DNA of 64,000 nucleotides from Parus major (GCF_001522545.3 NC_031770.1:27882116-27946115); one strand, 5' to 3'; positions 48,500-62,300 are shown, numbered from the stretch's first letter. Notes: a model not told the origin generated them from the sequence alone. Numbers and translations: made by a program.

Positions 48500-50500
48500 G
48501 GATAACCATATAACTCCTTACTTAACAGGCTCAAGCTACAAAACAGCATCTTTCTGCCTGTAATCTTCAGCATATGTACCAGGGTTTTGTCTACATCTGC
48601 ACACTAGGCTGGGCAGCTTAAAGCTTCCTGCTTGTGGCAGAGGCATATCTTTGTGTAATCCAAGGAAAGGCTGTTGCTTTGCTATTCAAAATGCCAGACC
48701 TCATTGATTTCAGCTGTAGCACTTTGCCAGACTATTGTTCAGTTCCAGAGTGTACCAGGCAACAGCAAGGAAGTTCTATTCATCAGCAGGAGGCCTGGCA
48801 GGTTTCAGACAGAGAAAATAATAATTTGCCATTTATGCTCCTGAGAAGCACTAGGGCAAAGAGCCCATGTAAGTACACCTTTATTGCTACCATCCTAAAG
48901 TAGGTGTTTGGTGTGTCTTTTCATGAAGGGCTGCTTTGTAGTAGAGACAAATGGCATTGACCTGCTGCCAGAAAACACATCTCTGGGGATAAGAGCCTGG
49001 ACAGTTTGGTCCTGGCTAAGAGCTTAAGCTCCCCATCTGTTTCTTTTCATAGCAGCTCACTTGTCCTCCCATCTGAATCTGATGGTAAACCCTGCTTTCA
49101 TTAGGCCATCCATCTTTTGCTTCACTGTGTAACGTGAATACCCAAGGTCATCCCCACTGGATGGTTCCAGTCATTTTCATGGTGGCACTTGATGAAACCA
49201 TGGAAAAAGCACCCATTATATTGGAAAGTTATTTTCCTCCCATCAATGATCACTTTGCCACCCCAGAAACAGTTTCTCACTTGATACTCAACAGCTGTGT
49301 AATGCATGACAGGTTTGAACATTCTTCTTTTGGGCCAGGTATGTATGTCAAATATCTTTTTCCTCCAGTAAGAGCTATAAACCAGTACATGGACATAGAA
49401 GCAGAGGTCACCATATTACACAGGAAGGGATCTACACAGCAATAAAGCAGCATCTTTTTATCAATTTCTTTCTTATCCTCTGTGTGACAGGCCATTACCA
49501 TAATTTTATTGCCATATGATCTGCAGGCCTCCCTCCAAATTTTTATATCTTGCTGGCAATAGTAACTCAGCTCTTCCTGCAAGTCAAAGATGGTCCATGT
49601 ACATACCAAAAATTGCTTTTTTTTCCTTCAGCACCACACTGTGCAGCCTATAATAATCCTCTTGTGGAAGAGGGCCTATGAAGCTGATTTTAAGCAGTGT
49701 TGAAGAAATGGAGGAAATAACTTCTCCAGCCCTTGATACCCACAACTTAGGGAAGACTGCTTAGTTTTATGAACAGAAAATGTAAAATAGTCTATGAAAA
49801 TGAAAACTCCACTTGCACATCAGTTTAACACCCTGGGTAATTAATTACAGACATGTTTTTTCTTTCAAAAGCTGCCTGGAAATGGAGCAGTCATTATAGC
49901 CTCTGGTGTAAGAGAAGCGTAGCCATGAAACTTGTGTCATTAAGCAGCTGACTCAAGTCCACATGTCCCCTCAAGCTCCCATTCTGCTTCAATTTTTCTT
50001 TATACTCTTTCACCCTATGGGACATCTGGCACTCACTCCATGGCAAAGTGTAATTTGGGCCATGTGCAGTTTCCTGCACATCCCATCTCGAGAGGAGAGT
50101 CCTGCCCTGCTTGTGGGATTTGGATCCCAGACATAGATCTCTGCTGCTGTCTTCTGTTACAGACCTGTTTATGGCACAGACTGCTCTTCCAGCCTCTACC
50201 TTTGAGGTGCTATTCCACATAAAATCGGAGCCAAAAAATCAGGGTTCCCTAGGCCCATGCAGCAGTCTGCAGCTGGGGCATCTTCTTCTCCTGGCAGTGT
50301 TAAGTGCATGGTCATGCAGCAAGCAGAGCTGGCAATAATATTGACAGCTATGGGTGTGATTATAGAGTGTATGGCAAATCTCACAGACATTTCTCACCGC
50401 AAATACTTCTCCCTAACACCACAATGATGTTCACTGCATCAGAAGAGGAAAGGATCCCTGGGATATCTAGAACTGTTCCTTGGCTTAAGAACCCCCCCAG
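48500..50500 (-). pseudogene. Fossil type-2 family B DNA polymerase (Polinton/adintovirus-like)
   Basis: A decayed gene on the minus strand, read from high to low coordinates across several frames with frameshifts and stops. In family order I see: a Cys/His zinc-binding-like segment (about 50280-50385; pattern C-x2-C, H-x-C-x3-C-x2-C, C-x2-C); an RGY-type exonuclease segment (about 49870-49925); a GPLP segment and following YY (49648-49690); an exonuclease III-type Y-C-x2-D (Tyr near 49561, Asp near 49549); a GGK and GCFFHG segment (about 49170-49265); an N-A-x-x-L-Y-Y segment (about 48950); EVWHFE (about 48685-48705); and a K-Q-E-A segment (48620-48634). That is most of a protein-primed-type polymerase (DNA_pol_B_2), but the C-terminal palm motifs were not found. 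It is not expressed as one protein. An exact source (Polinton/Maverick or adintovirus) cannot be fixed by eye, and no partner genes or terminal repeats were recognised. Confidence 0.8.
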
Positions 50501-50639
50501 CATTTTTTTTCCATTCAGATAGGAGTATGATGAGTACATGAACACACAGCAGGTCCTCAAGTAAAGAGATCCCACTCAGCTTGACTTTTCTAGGCACAGA
50601 ACACCCTGGTTTTTCATGGATCTCTGCTCGACAGTTCTG

Positions 50640-53600
50640 CACTACTCCAACTCCTCACTGCTACAAGCCCTCTGAGACTTCCAGCAAGATAGAAAGAACC
50701 ATCACTGGTGGGTTTTAACCATGCAACACTAATTTTTGTCTAACATTAGAACAGAGATAGGCTGTGGGGTCCTGTGTACCCCACTCCCAACAGCTTTCAC
50801 TGTCAGAGTAGTGGGAGGAAGGCCTGGTCACACCTCAGTTCTCTCTGACTTTGCACATGCATAATGACTCAGTCTGAAACTTTTTTACTAATTCCTATTG
50901 TCTAAGATAATAGCGGAAGACTGCAGTGGAAGCTGTGGGAAAGATCTGAGCAACACCACCAGGATCAGACATTTGGAATAAGTCATCCAAAACTTGCTCA
51001 AACAAGGGCTTTGTGAGCTTAATGCATCAGTACCTCATTCAAATTACCAAACCTCTCCTTTTCCACATTGTACCTCATCCTGAACCTCTGGAATGACCAT
51101 TCTCAGTGCTGTGTTTGCTCTGTGGAAGCCACAGATTGGGCTGATGTCTCCCCTACCATCCTCTTTACATTTGAAGGTGGGGGTAGAGACAGACTTTCAA
51201 ATACACACCCTGGTGACTTGTGAAGGCAGCTGCTTCCACCATAAGCAGTCTGACAGGACAGTCTTGGCTGCATGGTGGGTTTTCTGTCTCATGTTTGCTG
51301 CATTGACCAATGGATAAGGAAACTTACAGCAAAAGCTTCATCTTAGGCATAGCTGTAAGGTTCCCCTTACCAAGGGCAAGTAGAGCTCATCCCACCACTT
51401 GCCAATCTCTGTGTGATACCTCCACATCAGTTTGCAAGGTTATTTTTTTCCAAATGACTTGGTGAGTTTGACCCAGCACTGCTGCATTTTCTCTCCATTT
51501 CTTCCAAAAGCACAGATTAGAGCAACCAACCTCCAGATGGAGCCCACAATGCACAGTTCTCACCACATCTGAGGTGTCCTGAGACCCAAGGAGGAATCCC
51601 AGCTGTACCTGTGGTTATGGTCCCTGAAGGATGCTTCCTCTTACTTATCTAAGGAAAACTGAGGCAGCATGTACCACTCCACCTTTTCAAATGGAAAGAG
51701 CATTCAAAAGGTTCTTCAAAACACTCAAAGGAGCAGAACACCTAATTGGTTACCTTTATGTTGAACTGTGTTTACAGCATTAAAAAAGCTACAAGACACA
51801 GAGACGTCATTAATGAGCAGCCCATCCTGTCGCAACTCACAGGCCTTGCTCCAGCATTCCCCAAGTGATTGCTTAAAGCTGCTGTCTCCTGCACAGAGGG
51901 CATGATTAGCTCGTATTTTCTTTGGAACATGTGTTTACCTCATTATCGTACTTACTTTCCACTGCTACAAAACTTCCAGTTATGTACTCACCTAATATAT
52001 ATTCTCAAATTTATGAGGCATCAATGCCCTAAGGCCCTTGAGCACCTAATGTTTGGGGAGCTGGCTGCAGTTCTATGTACAAAGAATATATATTTTCAAT
52101 ACCTGTGTAGCATCACATTCTGCTGTTCTGAGGTACAGAATACACTCAGCATAGCTGTAGACTTGATGAGGGGGGACATTTTTAGGTTTATTTTTTTACA
52201 TTCTGAAAATGAAATGCTGTCTTAAGAGCTCTGAGTTTCATTTTCAGTGAAGTAAATGTGAGGTAAGATGTTAAAAATGTTCTTCAAGTCAAAAAAAGAT
52301 CTATGTATCAGCCTAATTTGCTTAATTATGCTTTTAAATTGTGGAACTGTTGTGTTGATTGTGCAGCTGTGTGAATGTATATGCAGGTGTATGCACACTT
52401 TCAACATGAATATATTACTTTGTTCCTCTGCTTTGACCTGTTAAACCACCTGAAGCTTAAGTTTATTCTTTTGCTAGATGCAATCTGCTGAAACTGCATT
52501 CTTAGAGCATTTCAAGCAGCTCGCTTGTTTATGCTGAGTACCTGTTTCTAATCCAGTTTCTTGTAATACCCAAGAATGAGATATGTAGCTTAAGAATAGT
52601 GTATGATATGAATCCACCTGCAGGTGGCTGCTCAAGGGAAGTCTAATGGTGATGAGGCTCATGGAACAGCAGATCAAAACTCATCTGTGCTGGCCCAAGC
52701 AATGAGGGTGCTTGGATGCACATTAGAAGGCACACCAGCTACCCCAGACCCAAGGCAAAGAGCTTCTCTTGCTGTATGGATCATGTTTATACCCCTGAAC
52801 ACAAAGATATTCTTGCTGAAGCCTTCACCATATGGCAAATAGCCAGCGTCTGCAGTACTTTGGTTTAAATGCAGCACATGGGCTGACAAAAATTGATGTT
52901 AGTGTGAATCAAAAACCTTCATATATATAGAAGGTTTTAAGAGTTGGCATGTATAATACAAGCAGAGCAGAGTTTGCTCCAAAAAGGCAGTTCCTAAAGG
53001 GACAGATTTATCCAGTGGCTTCTTTAAGTTTCTTCTGTTTGGCAAGTGATCATTTTCTTTTCACACAGAAGCCAGGGACTAGCAGACACTTATTGAAGCA
53101 ATCCCTTGACAATAGCTTTCCTGATTTAATTTGATCTTGTATCTTTTCTCACCCTAGGCTGTTTTGCTGCTGCTGCTTCTCTGTTCCACAGTTGTTTTTC
53201 ATGTATATTGAAGTCAGTTCAAGTTTCACTGTTTCCCATGGGACAGGATATCATTGTGCTGAGCCTCTTTCTTTATACATCTTCATTCTCAAGCAACCCA
53301 CTCCCAACTTCAGACTTCCCTATGGCATTTATCTCTTGATGCCCAACACATCCAGCAGTAACATGTGGCTAATTTTAGGGAAATGCAGCTGTACTTGGTG
53401 AGTGTGACCTCTCCGAAAGACACTAGCAGTGCATGCAGGGCCTCTGTGAAGAGCTTTGCTTGCCAGGTGCAGCCAAGTGTCTCCTCCCCTGGAGGTGGGG
53501 TTGGTGTTTGGAGTGGGAAGGAGAGAAGGGAGAATGACAGGATCTCTCTTGTGTAGAAAAGGGCAGAATATGAGCTCTGAAATTACTATAAAAAAGCTTT

Positions 53601-54920
53601 CTATATACTTTGATGGGCCACTGAGAGCAAATGGGCTAGTTAGCTGTTGTGGCACTGGAGTAACTAAAATCCTCTTGGAATACGCCCTGGTTGTTCCTCA
53701 AAGACAAATGTGAAAATGTGCTCTTCTTAGGCTAATGGTGCAAAGTTACAGCTCTGGCTGTATGATTGCTTTCATGTTATGAAGTGAGAAAAGCATGAAT
53801 TTAAAACCTCTGCCATCCGTTAGGGAGAAAATTGGCTGGGATGTCCACAGGAACAGATAGATTAGTCTCCATTTACCTCTATCAGAAATAGATATATCAG
53901 AAATAGTGTTCCTGTGAACACTAGCCATGTATTTCTCTCTAATCATTCTTTCACAGGTTAGGTCACACCAGCTGTGGTATGTTTGGGGACCGAAGAACTA
54001 TGAAATCCTGAACAGCTTTCCCAGCAAGAAATGTTTGTGAACAAACAAGATTGTTTCACAATCAAGCAGCTTCATCATTTTTGCCTCTATGCTGGGAGAT
54101 AGTTTGACCTCATTCTTCTTATGGCTCTAAGCCCAAGACATATGCAGCTATGCCCAAGCAAGTCCCGTGTCCAGAAGGATTTGGTGATAGCTCATCTCCA
54201 GTTCTATAGTGATGATCTGTGGTAGCTACATACAGAAAGAGAGGCAGAATATCTACAAACAATAACAAGTATCTAAAAACAATATTGTTGTCTTGTTTAA
54301 AAATTATATAAAATCTCAAAAAAATTTGATTTCATTTTTTGTATCCCACCTTCTCTTTATCTAGAAATTGCCAAAATATGTCATGCATGACAGTAGGGTT
54401 AACCCAAATCAGTTGAACTCTCAATAATGGCTCATCTTTGTTTGTAATAGCTTCAAAGAACTGCTTGATGCTCTGCTGCTTTTTAACAAGCATCCAGTGT
54501 CAATGGGACTTCATTAAAGAGGGTTTTTTTACTGTAGTTCTTGCTCCAATTCATGTTTTGTAATAATCATGCTCAAAGAGGAAAGATATGTCGTGTCCCA
54601 AGCCATGAGTGGGGCATGTGTCTAGATAATACAAAGGAACTCAAGCTTTGCACCGGCAGGAGAAGGAAGAAAATTCTTGATCCTCCCCACAGTTGCTTGG
54701 AGTTTACTAGAAATAGGAATGGTTGCATTGGGCCAGAGCAAGACTCCGCTTGCTTGTTATCTCTCAGATGCACAGAGGAAGGACAAAAAAACCCTTGTGT
54801 GTGTGTTGGTACGCATATGTGTGTATGCCCAGATATACTCATATGTGTGTATGTCAGAGTGTCCTCAGAGGTGCATTGTGGTGGGACAGAGCCAGTAGTC
54901 ATAAAGTACAGAAAAGAAAA
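50640..54920. other. Intergenic, no gene recognised
   Basis: Upstream flank of the polymerase fossil. I looked on both strands for integrase, packaging ATPase, protease or capsid remnants and could not recognise any. A TG-rich microsatellite-like tract lies at 54796-54857. Confidence 0.45.
54796..54857. repeat. TG/ATGTGTGT microsatellite-like tract
   Basis: Imperfect repeats of tgtgtgtgt and atatgtgtgtat. Confidence 0.7.
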
Positions 54921-54924
54921 TTCT

Positions 54925-55070
54925 AATTAGATTATCAGGAGAATTTCTTCACATCTGGAAGGGCTCAGCAACTAGACAAGGGCCTGAACAATCAGGTTGG
55001 ACTGTCTTTCCAGGGATTAAACATGAACCCCTCCAGGGGGTTTTCCTGCCTGAATTATTCTATTTCATAT
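54925..55070 (+). mobile_element. Degenerate CR1 LINE 3' fragment
   Basis: Shows the order aggagaatttcttcac, ggttggact and cctgaattattctat, as in avian CR1 3' ends, but with many changes and small deletions. An old copy. Confidence 0.55.
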
Positions 55071-55501
55071 ACACGTATATACAAACACGTGCACATTCAC
55101 ATTTAAAGTTTTAAAATATATGAAGATACATCTATGCATGTGTATGACACATTCCCTCTTCATATTCTCTATGGAAAAGTGTAACTTAACTTGTTGCACT
55201 GTTGGCTAGTCTTTTCAGAGAAAAGAGAGAAGATCTTTGGGACAGGACCCTCCAAACACACATGTTCAGCAGTGCTATTCATGCAAATTACCTCTGAACT
55301 GAGTGGGGTTCCTGGCATTCTCATGAAAAGGTGTGAGAGACCTATTTCAGAACTATAATTTGTGGGAATGGGTCTGGCTGGGGATCCAAGCCAGCTGAAC
55401 TTCACCCAGAGAAAAACAGGCATTAAATTCAAGCCTTGGAAAACATTTGTTTAAATTATGGCAAAGAGTTTATGACAGTTAATATGTTAATCAAGCCACC
55501 C

Positions 55502-55830
55502 TGTATAAGGTTATGTTTCTTAAATGTTCCCAGTTCTCTCCTCTGATTGGTTGTTTTTGTCACAGTATTTTGCATATTTGTAACCCCAGTTTGGGATTGG
55601 ACCCATGCCCTCAGACGCCGCCCTCAGACCTACCCTATATATTGTTGTCTCCACCTCTAGTCCTGGTCTTTGGCATTTGTCCCTAAACTGTGTATGGTTT
55701 TTGGGCATCATCCCTATTTCATTTCTCATTAAAGTGTTTCTTTTTCGGGCACTCCATCGTACTTGCTCCTTTTACTTGTACCTTGGTTCCCTGAAGTCAG
55801 AAAACCCTAAAGTTTTAAAAGATTGTCGCA
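55502..55830 (+). mobile_element. Solo LTR, 329 bp, flanked by GCCACCC
   Basis: Starts TGTATAAGG and ends ATTGTCGCA. Perfect 7-bp direct repeats GCCACCC lie at 55495-55501 and 55831-55837. LTR-type order: an inverted CCAAT (gattgg, about 55543), a TATATA stretch near 55636, and a CATTAAAG poly(A)-like signal near 55730 with a short tail. Seven bases is one more than usual for retroviral duplications, so one flanking base may match by chance. Confidence 0.65.
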
Positions 55831-55839
55831 GCCACCCTC

Positions 55840-58800
55840 ACTGCAACAATAATTTAAAGTCAAACCAGAGAAATCATGCTACAGAAGAGATTCCCTGTTT
55901 AGATGACCAGTTAAGCTACTGGAACTTTCTTTTCTGACAGTGAGCAAATGTTTCACCAATGGATAAGGATTGATGCTGTGGAACTGGTAGGTCAGATACT
56001 GGGGAACCTGATGATGACCTTTATTGTAAGGAATGGTAGTAGGAAATGAACACTGTGCATGAGGGACTGAATGGGCTGTTGTCTCTTAAGCTCTGGTTTT
56101 AGTTCTTCCTTTGGATCCTATTACCTTTTGCACAGAAACAGTTTATTTCTACATTCTACTTCAGCCTAAAGCAATTTATAAATCTTGTTCTTCCCCTTGT
56201 GAGTGGGTGGGAAGATTTTATTTCAGAATCGTTCAAATAACCAGATTCAATTTCACCCTCATAAATTTGACATCCCCTTACTAAATAAGCAAATATTTTT
56301 CCTAAAACCAGTTTGGCTTATTCCTAGTTGTGCTATTCCTTGTTGACCTTTTGTCAACAAAACATGAAGATATTATCGTGATTGGAAAGACTTCTCTCAG
56401 GCCTATAAATTGTCAAAGAAAAAGGAAAGAGAAGAGGAAGGAAAGACTGGGACTTAGAAACCTCATTTTGGAATTGGGCAACCAAATAGCATGAATCATA
56501 AGAACAGTGAAAGAGGCAAAGAGACAATGTGTGAACAGTTATTGCAGTGAAAGAGCTGGTAAATCATTGTATATTTAACAATCTGTCTATTAGGCTGGGA
56601 AATGATATTTCACTTAGTCCCATGGCACAGACAGGGGTTTTCCAAGTAGCTGGCTGGGTTCAACTGGCACAGACTGCTCAGGGCAGCCACAGCAGGGGGA
56701 TGACACTGGGGTGCCTTGCAGGGGTCCTCAGCTCATGAATGGTTCATGCCAGCTTTGCCAGGGAGTCCACCAGGGATGCATGGGGTCCCTCCTCCAACCC
56801 AGGTGTGGCTGCCAGACTGGTAGAGAATTTTCATGTGCCACAGGTGAGGGGGAAGCTTCTCCCAGGTGCTTGTCACCTTCCTTTGACAGCAAAATTAAAG
56901 CTAATGGATGTTTGCTCTTCAGTCTCTCAACAGTAAATATCCTGATCAGGAGTGCAAGTCCTGCTGCCTCCTCCAGAAATCTTCCAGAGGACCTCCAGAC
57001 CTACCTTTGCTGATCCCCAGAGGTCCAAGCACATGGGTTTGACCCATGCAGTGGCAGGATTCCCCAAAACAGCCAAGAGCACAAGCTGGTCTCTGTTTTT
57101 CCTTTCCTCATACATGCCCAGGCAAGTGTGAAGTGAGGAGAGTGGTTGGACAGAACCTGTTCAAACAAGCTGCTTCATAAACCTAAATAAAGGCTTTTCC
57201 AGAAGCTGAGAAATGCTCTTCCCATGACTTTGGTGATTTTAATGTAATTGAGAGGAAAGGCCTGGGGAAGCGCAGGAGAAATGGTTCAGTAAAATCCAGA
57301 GTGGCATAATTCATGCTTGGGAAAGCTTTCTAGCCGTCACAAAAGACCTCAGAAGCAGTGGGAAGGGATGACCTATCCCAATGACCTCTCTTGGATGTGC
57401 TATCCCAGCTGACTCAAACCCCTCTCATCACAGCAGCATGGATTGGCAAGTATGTGCTATTGGGGAACCAGGAAGAACCCACCACCAAAAGAAGTCCCTT
57501 TTTGAGTGGACTGAGAGGCAGTTGCACACTGACAGATTTTTCCTAATCAATCACTGACATCAACATTTTGGATCAACCAGTAGCTGCTTTTCCCTGTGAC
57601 CCTGACTAGGTACAGTAAACCAAACATGAAGGCTTAGTGGATAGGACAGTCCAGTCCAGGCTATGACATCATGGAGAAGTCTGGCTGTTGCTCTGTTCAT
57701 CAGATCATCCTGTCGTGAGCTTTGCCTGTGAGTTGTCCCCTCTCTTCTGGCAGCACAGGCTTGCTCTGACATATGCACATGAGGCATCACTGGCCAAAGC
57801 ATGGCAAGTGAAGGAGAGGAAATATGATGAAATTCATTGTGGAGTCAGGTTAGGTCTGTTCCACTGACAGAAGTTTCTTCTTTGTAGCAAAACATCACGA
57901 GGAAGAGGCAGCTGGGCAGGTATGGGGTGAGGCAGGGTGGTGACTGTTTGACCTGAAGTTAGTCTGACCTGCTCCCATCTTTTCCTCCTTGCCTTAGACA
58001 AGCTGCATCCCAAATTAGTCCCTGTGCATCACCACCACCAGTTACATCATCAACTTCAAAATGATACAGGACACTTGGTGGAAGAACCAAATGCTGAGTG
58101 TACAATGCTGCACTAGAGGGTCAAGATATCACAAAAAGTACACTCAGGACTGGGTGCAGGGAAGACAGTGCCCATTATTGGCTGTAGTCAGTGAAGTGAC
58201 AGGGGTTTGTCTCTGCTTTGGTGCCCATGTTCCAGCTTGCCATGCTGGGTGTCTCCCTGCCATCAGAGAGGGTAGAGAGGAGTGGGACATGAAAACACAG
58301 TTCTTAACAGACTTAGGGAAATGCTGAAGCTTTAAATCAAGATCTTCAATGCATTTCATCTCCTTCCCTTTCAGTACTCAGCCAGAAAGTAAATGCATAC
58401 CCAGGAAATAAGGAACAGATGCACCAGCGCATCTTGGGACACATAAATTAACATGGAAGTAAGCAGGCAGGCAAGAGTAGCAATAAAGGCTAATTAGACC
58501 ACACAGGCACCACCAGCATGGGACTGTATCTCCAGATATTGCCAACACCCAAAAGGTCTACAGCAAAGTGAACTCTTCCATTTTTTGTGGTTATGGTCCA
58601 AGGCCAGGATGTTGACTATGAGAACCTGCTTTGATGACTGGATGGGTAGAGATGTTCCTCAAAAATAAACAATCACTGAGGAAAATTAAATATAAATAAA
58701 GTGAATTCCCTGGTTCCCTCCTTTTGGGGTAAATTCCCTCTTCTCACAGCAAGTAAGTTGTAAAACCAGAAAGAAATTAGGGCTGGTTTTAGAAAGCCAT

Positions 58801-60260
58801 TGTAACCTGTAGTTGCTCTTGGGTTTGAGTGTGGCCAGCACCGTCGTATTCTACCCTGTATGCAGAAAGGTATTTTTTTTCTACTGAATCTATTGAAGTT
58901 GGGGCATTTTTCTCTTGTCCCCAGTGCTCTGTATGCTCTTACTCAGCAGTGTCCCTGAGCATCAGCCTGCAATGCTATGCAGAATACAATCCTGCAGTGT
59001 CCACAGAAAGGAATACAGCCTTAATTAACTCTTCAAAAGACAACAGAAGTTCTTAGGTACCATAGAGTCTTGAATGGCAGAGCAGAATTTGACTCTGAGC
59101 ACCTGGAACACCTAAGGACCATGTGCTTACCATGCTCCCATCTTGCTCTCCAGGTTTCTGCCTTAAAAATGTTCCACCAGCATCTTGTACATGCCTTGTT
59201 CAACGGCCTGCTAAACCTTTCCTGAATAAACTGAAGGCATCCCATGGCACATTCACGGCAGTAATTTGTACTTGGGCCCAGGTAAAAGTGAACCTAAGTT
59301 GTGAGTGCCTGTTTATTCTTTGATATTCCCCAGGTTTGATTGCACACACACTGGACTGCCAATGCAGGAAGGTTATGGTTTGTATTGCACTTTATACATT
59401 TGCTGAGTACTGTTGGATGACTGGGAACTGCATGGACTGCAGGCTGGCAAGGACTGTGCTGTGTCAGAGCACAGAGAGATGGCTGCCCTGCCTTAAGGAC
59501 ACCTGAGGTGCTACTGCTCTCAGGAAATGGGAAAAAACAGCAACACAAACACAGCAGTACCTGCATAGCACTTCTGTTGGAAGGGCAGCTCTGCTTATCA
59601 AGCACAGTGGAATAGCTGACCCTCTCAGGTGATCACAGCCCTCCAGAGCTCCCAAAACTCTACTGGGCCATGCTGGTTTCCTCCATAGTCAGCTATTAAG
59701 GCAGCTTCTTTCCCACCATGCTCAAGGACTGAGATGGCATTTCTTTTTCCAGAACCACATGCACAGTTTCCCCAGTGTGCTGTTTGACATGGGCTTTTGC
59801 TCACTTGCTCCAGATGCAAGCTGCTTTCCAGTGAGACCAAAGCATTTGCTTAATATCTGACTTAATTCCTATGTTCCCCAGATAGGGCAAAGATTAGGCA
59901 CTTGGAATAAACTCTCTGTGCAAGACTTCCCTCCCAATTACAAATGACAGAAGCATAGTCTTTCTTTTACCCCTTCCCTCCAACCATAATACATATTGCT
60001 CCTCCTTTGTCTGTCATTTACCTCCCTTGGACCTTGGTTTTTCAAGTCCTAGTGGCATTATCCCCCTCCCCTCATACATTGCACAGTTCACTTGCCGACA
60101 CAGGCAGGAGCTGGGTCTCATCAGGACTCTAGAGTTATCATGCTCTTTCATGAGCTGCCTGGAGAGCATTCTGGAAGGGCATTTTAGGCTGTCCTTCAGT
60201 GGTCAAACACTTTGGTGGGGCGTTGGTATGAAAGCCTTTGCAAGTTATCTCAGAAGTATT
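55840..60260. other. Intergenic, no gene recognised
   Basis: No exon, RNA gene or mobile element could be supported on either strand. MRPL33 and RBKS, the human neighbours of SLC4A1AP, were not recognised. Confidence 0.5.
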
Positions 60261-60264
60261 AAAG

Positions 60265-60560
60265 TAGCCCCAAATCATAGGTTTGGGTAGACGGGGACCT
60301 CCTAAAGATCACCTAGTCCACCCCCCTGCAGTGAGCAGGGACATCTCCAACTAGCTCAGGCTACTCAGAGCCTGACTTGGTGCTGAGCCTGACAGCCTGA
60401 TGCTGGCCATCTTCAGCATAGCACAGCGTGTAGGAAGGAGTGATGTGGTACTTTCCACTCAGAAGAGCATTTTCCTACATGTTCTCCAGCCTTTTGCTGG
60501 AGGAAGTATTTTTTGTTTCCTCAACACCTCCAGATCAAAAGGACTATATCCCCTCCTGCC
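60265..60560 (-). mobile_element. CR1 LINE 3'-end fragment
   Basis: The plus strand reads aatcataggtttgggtaga, then a run containing cctaaagatcacctagtcca and ctgcagtgagcagggacatc. This is the reverse complement of a typical avian CR1 tail. Similarity weakens after about 60380 but continues in short blocks. Confidence 0.8.
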
Positions 60561-60569
60561 AAAAACACC

Positions 60570-62300
60570 ATCTTAATGCACACTGATGTGGTCTCAAAAG
60601 TCACTTCCCTGAGCAGCCTGCTCTAGTGAGACTCCCTCCTTCATCACAGGGCAATGAGAACGTAAGAGACCTGGGCTGTATCTAGTCCTTTGCTGTCACA
60701 GGCAAAGGCCAAAACTTGTCCATAAAGTTCTCTGCAGAGACTCAGCTCCATGGAGCTGTTCTGGGGAATGTTTGGTTAGCAAGAGTAATATTTATGCTAA
60801 GCATGAATGAGAATCAAACATCAAGCATGGGTTTCAGTTCTGGTTTGGTGAAATCCCAACAACATATGAAATCTTTAAACCTTGAGATCTGCATTTCACA
60901 CTATCTCTCCTGTGAGTGTGTGCCTCCAAACAGGCTATCTTGGTATTCTGCAGCATGGCAGTAACAAGCTTGCATTTAGCTGAAAGAACCTGCTCCCCTG
61001 TATCACCCCCTGAGTGGGTCCCAAGGTGCATGACAGGCTAATGAAAGGTTTCTAGGAACCACTCGGGGTCCTGCTGAGAAGCAGCGAACTCTGTACATAT
61101 TGCAGCACTCACTGAATGACTTCCAACAATGTGAGAGCTTCATTTGTGAGACTCCAAAGGAAATTGCATCCAGTTGTCATTGCAAAACAGGGAATTTAAG
61201 GCATGCACAATGTAATTATTCCCACTAGGAACTGCCAAAAACAACAGGGTGGCAACCCATTGCTGGGGGAGGAGTGGGGCAGAGGAGCAGGGGGAGAAGC
61301 TGTAGAGTATCTCCTGCTGTGTGTGGCCAGGACTTCTTTGTCCTATTTCCTCTGAGCACAAGCCCATCCCCACAGCATCTCAGGCCCTCCTGGTGCCACA
61401 GGAGAGTACCAACAGGGCTGAAAGCAGAGGTGAGCCCCACCAAGAAGCCACAAGCACTTTGGCTGCCTCTTGTGGGAGCAGGGACCTGTACTCTGGAAGA
61501 AACAGATGTCTCAGGGTAGGCCACAAGCAAACAGTCTGGAAGGTCAAAATTTCATTTACAACATGTTATCAGCAAATCATCTAGATCCAAGCAGGCATTT
61601 AGATATTGAGTTCTCAATTTAACAGGAAATTGGATATATAAACATTTTTGAGGATTTGTATGTAAAATTAGAATAATAGCACCTCAATTTTTAAGGAAGG
61701 TATTTCTGAGGTGACAGAAGCTCTTCCTGGTGAGGTGGGCAGCACTGGCAGACAGGGAGGGGTACTGCTCCCCTTCACCAGGCGCTCCTCAGCCAGGACT
61801 GATGCAGGAAGCTCTGTGCCGCTTCCACTGCTGCCCTCCCACCCAGAGCACTTCCTGTCAGTGCTCACAAGCTACAAGGCCTCTCACTCGGGTGGCTCAC
61901 TGCTTTTACAGAGGTCCTGATGCAATGAGCCAAAGACAGCCATTGCTGGGTTGTCAGGATGGAAAGGCCAGGATAAGCTGTCCTAAGCTCCCCCACCACC
62001 CTCTGGGCTCTGCAAAACATCTTCAATTGTCACCAGCATTTGAAAAGACCCAAGAAGCAACACCTGGATCAAATCTACGCTTCATTAACCTGAAAAATGT
62101 CCTTCCTTCTCTGCCCAAGCTCTTCTCCTCCCAGTGTACAAAGCACAACATAGCAAAGAGCTCTGGGTGGAGCTGGGCCTGAAAGAGTCTCAGAAGAACC
62201 TAATCTTTTTCTTCTGTGTATGTTTTTGCTTTGTAAAGGCTTTTTTATACATTTGTCATGGGGTAGCTTTACCTTTAAGACAGCTGAGGAAAGAGGGGAA
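60570..62300. other. Intergenic, no gene recognised
   Basis: No exon is supported up to the assembly gap. In particular, no downstream EEF1G exon (GST C-terminal part or the conserved C-terminal domain) is present on the minus strand. Confidence 0.6.

Noticed and set aside
50640..53000. Other Polinton genes (integrase, ATPase, protease, capsid)
   Set aside because: Frames at 51869-52225 and 52674-52889 were examined. No Walker, DDE or Cys-protease pattern was recognisable.
48100..62300. Human downstream neighbours MRPL33 and RBKS
   Set aside because: No exon matching either was recognised on either strand, though short exons could be missed by eye.
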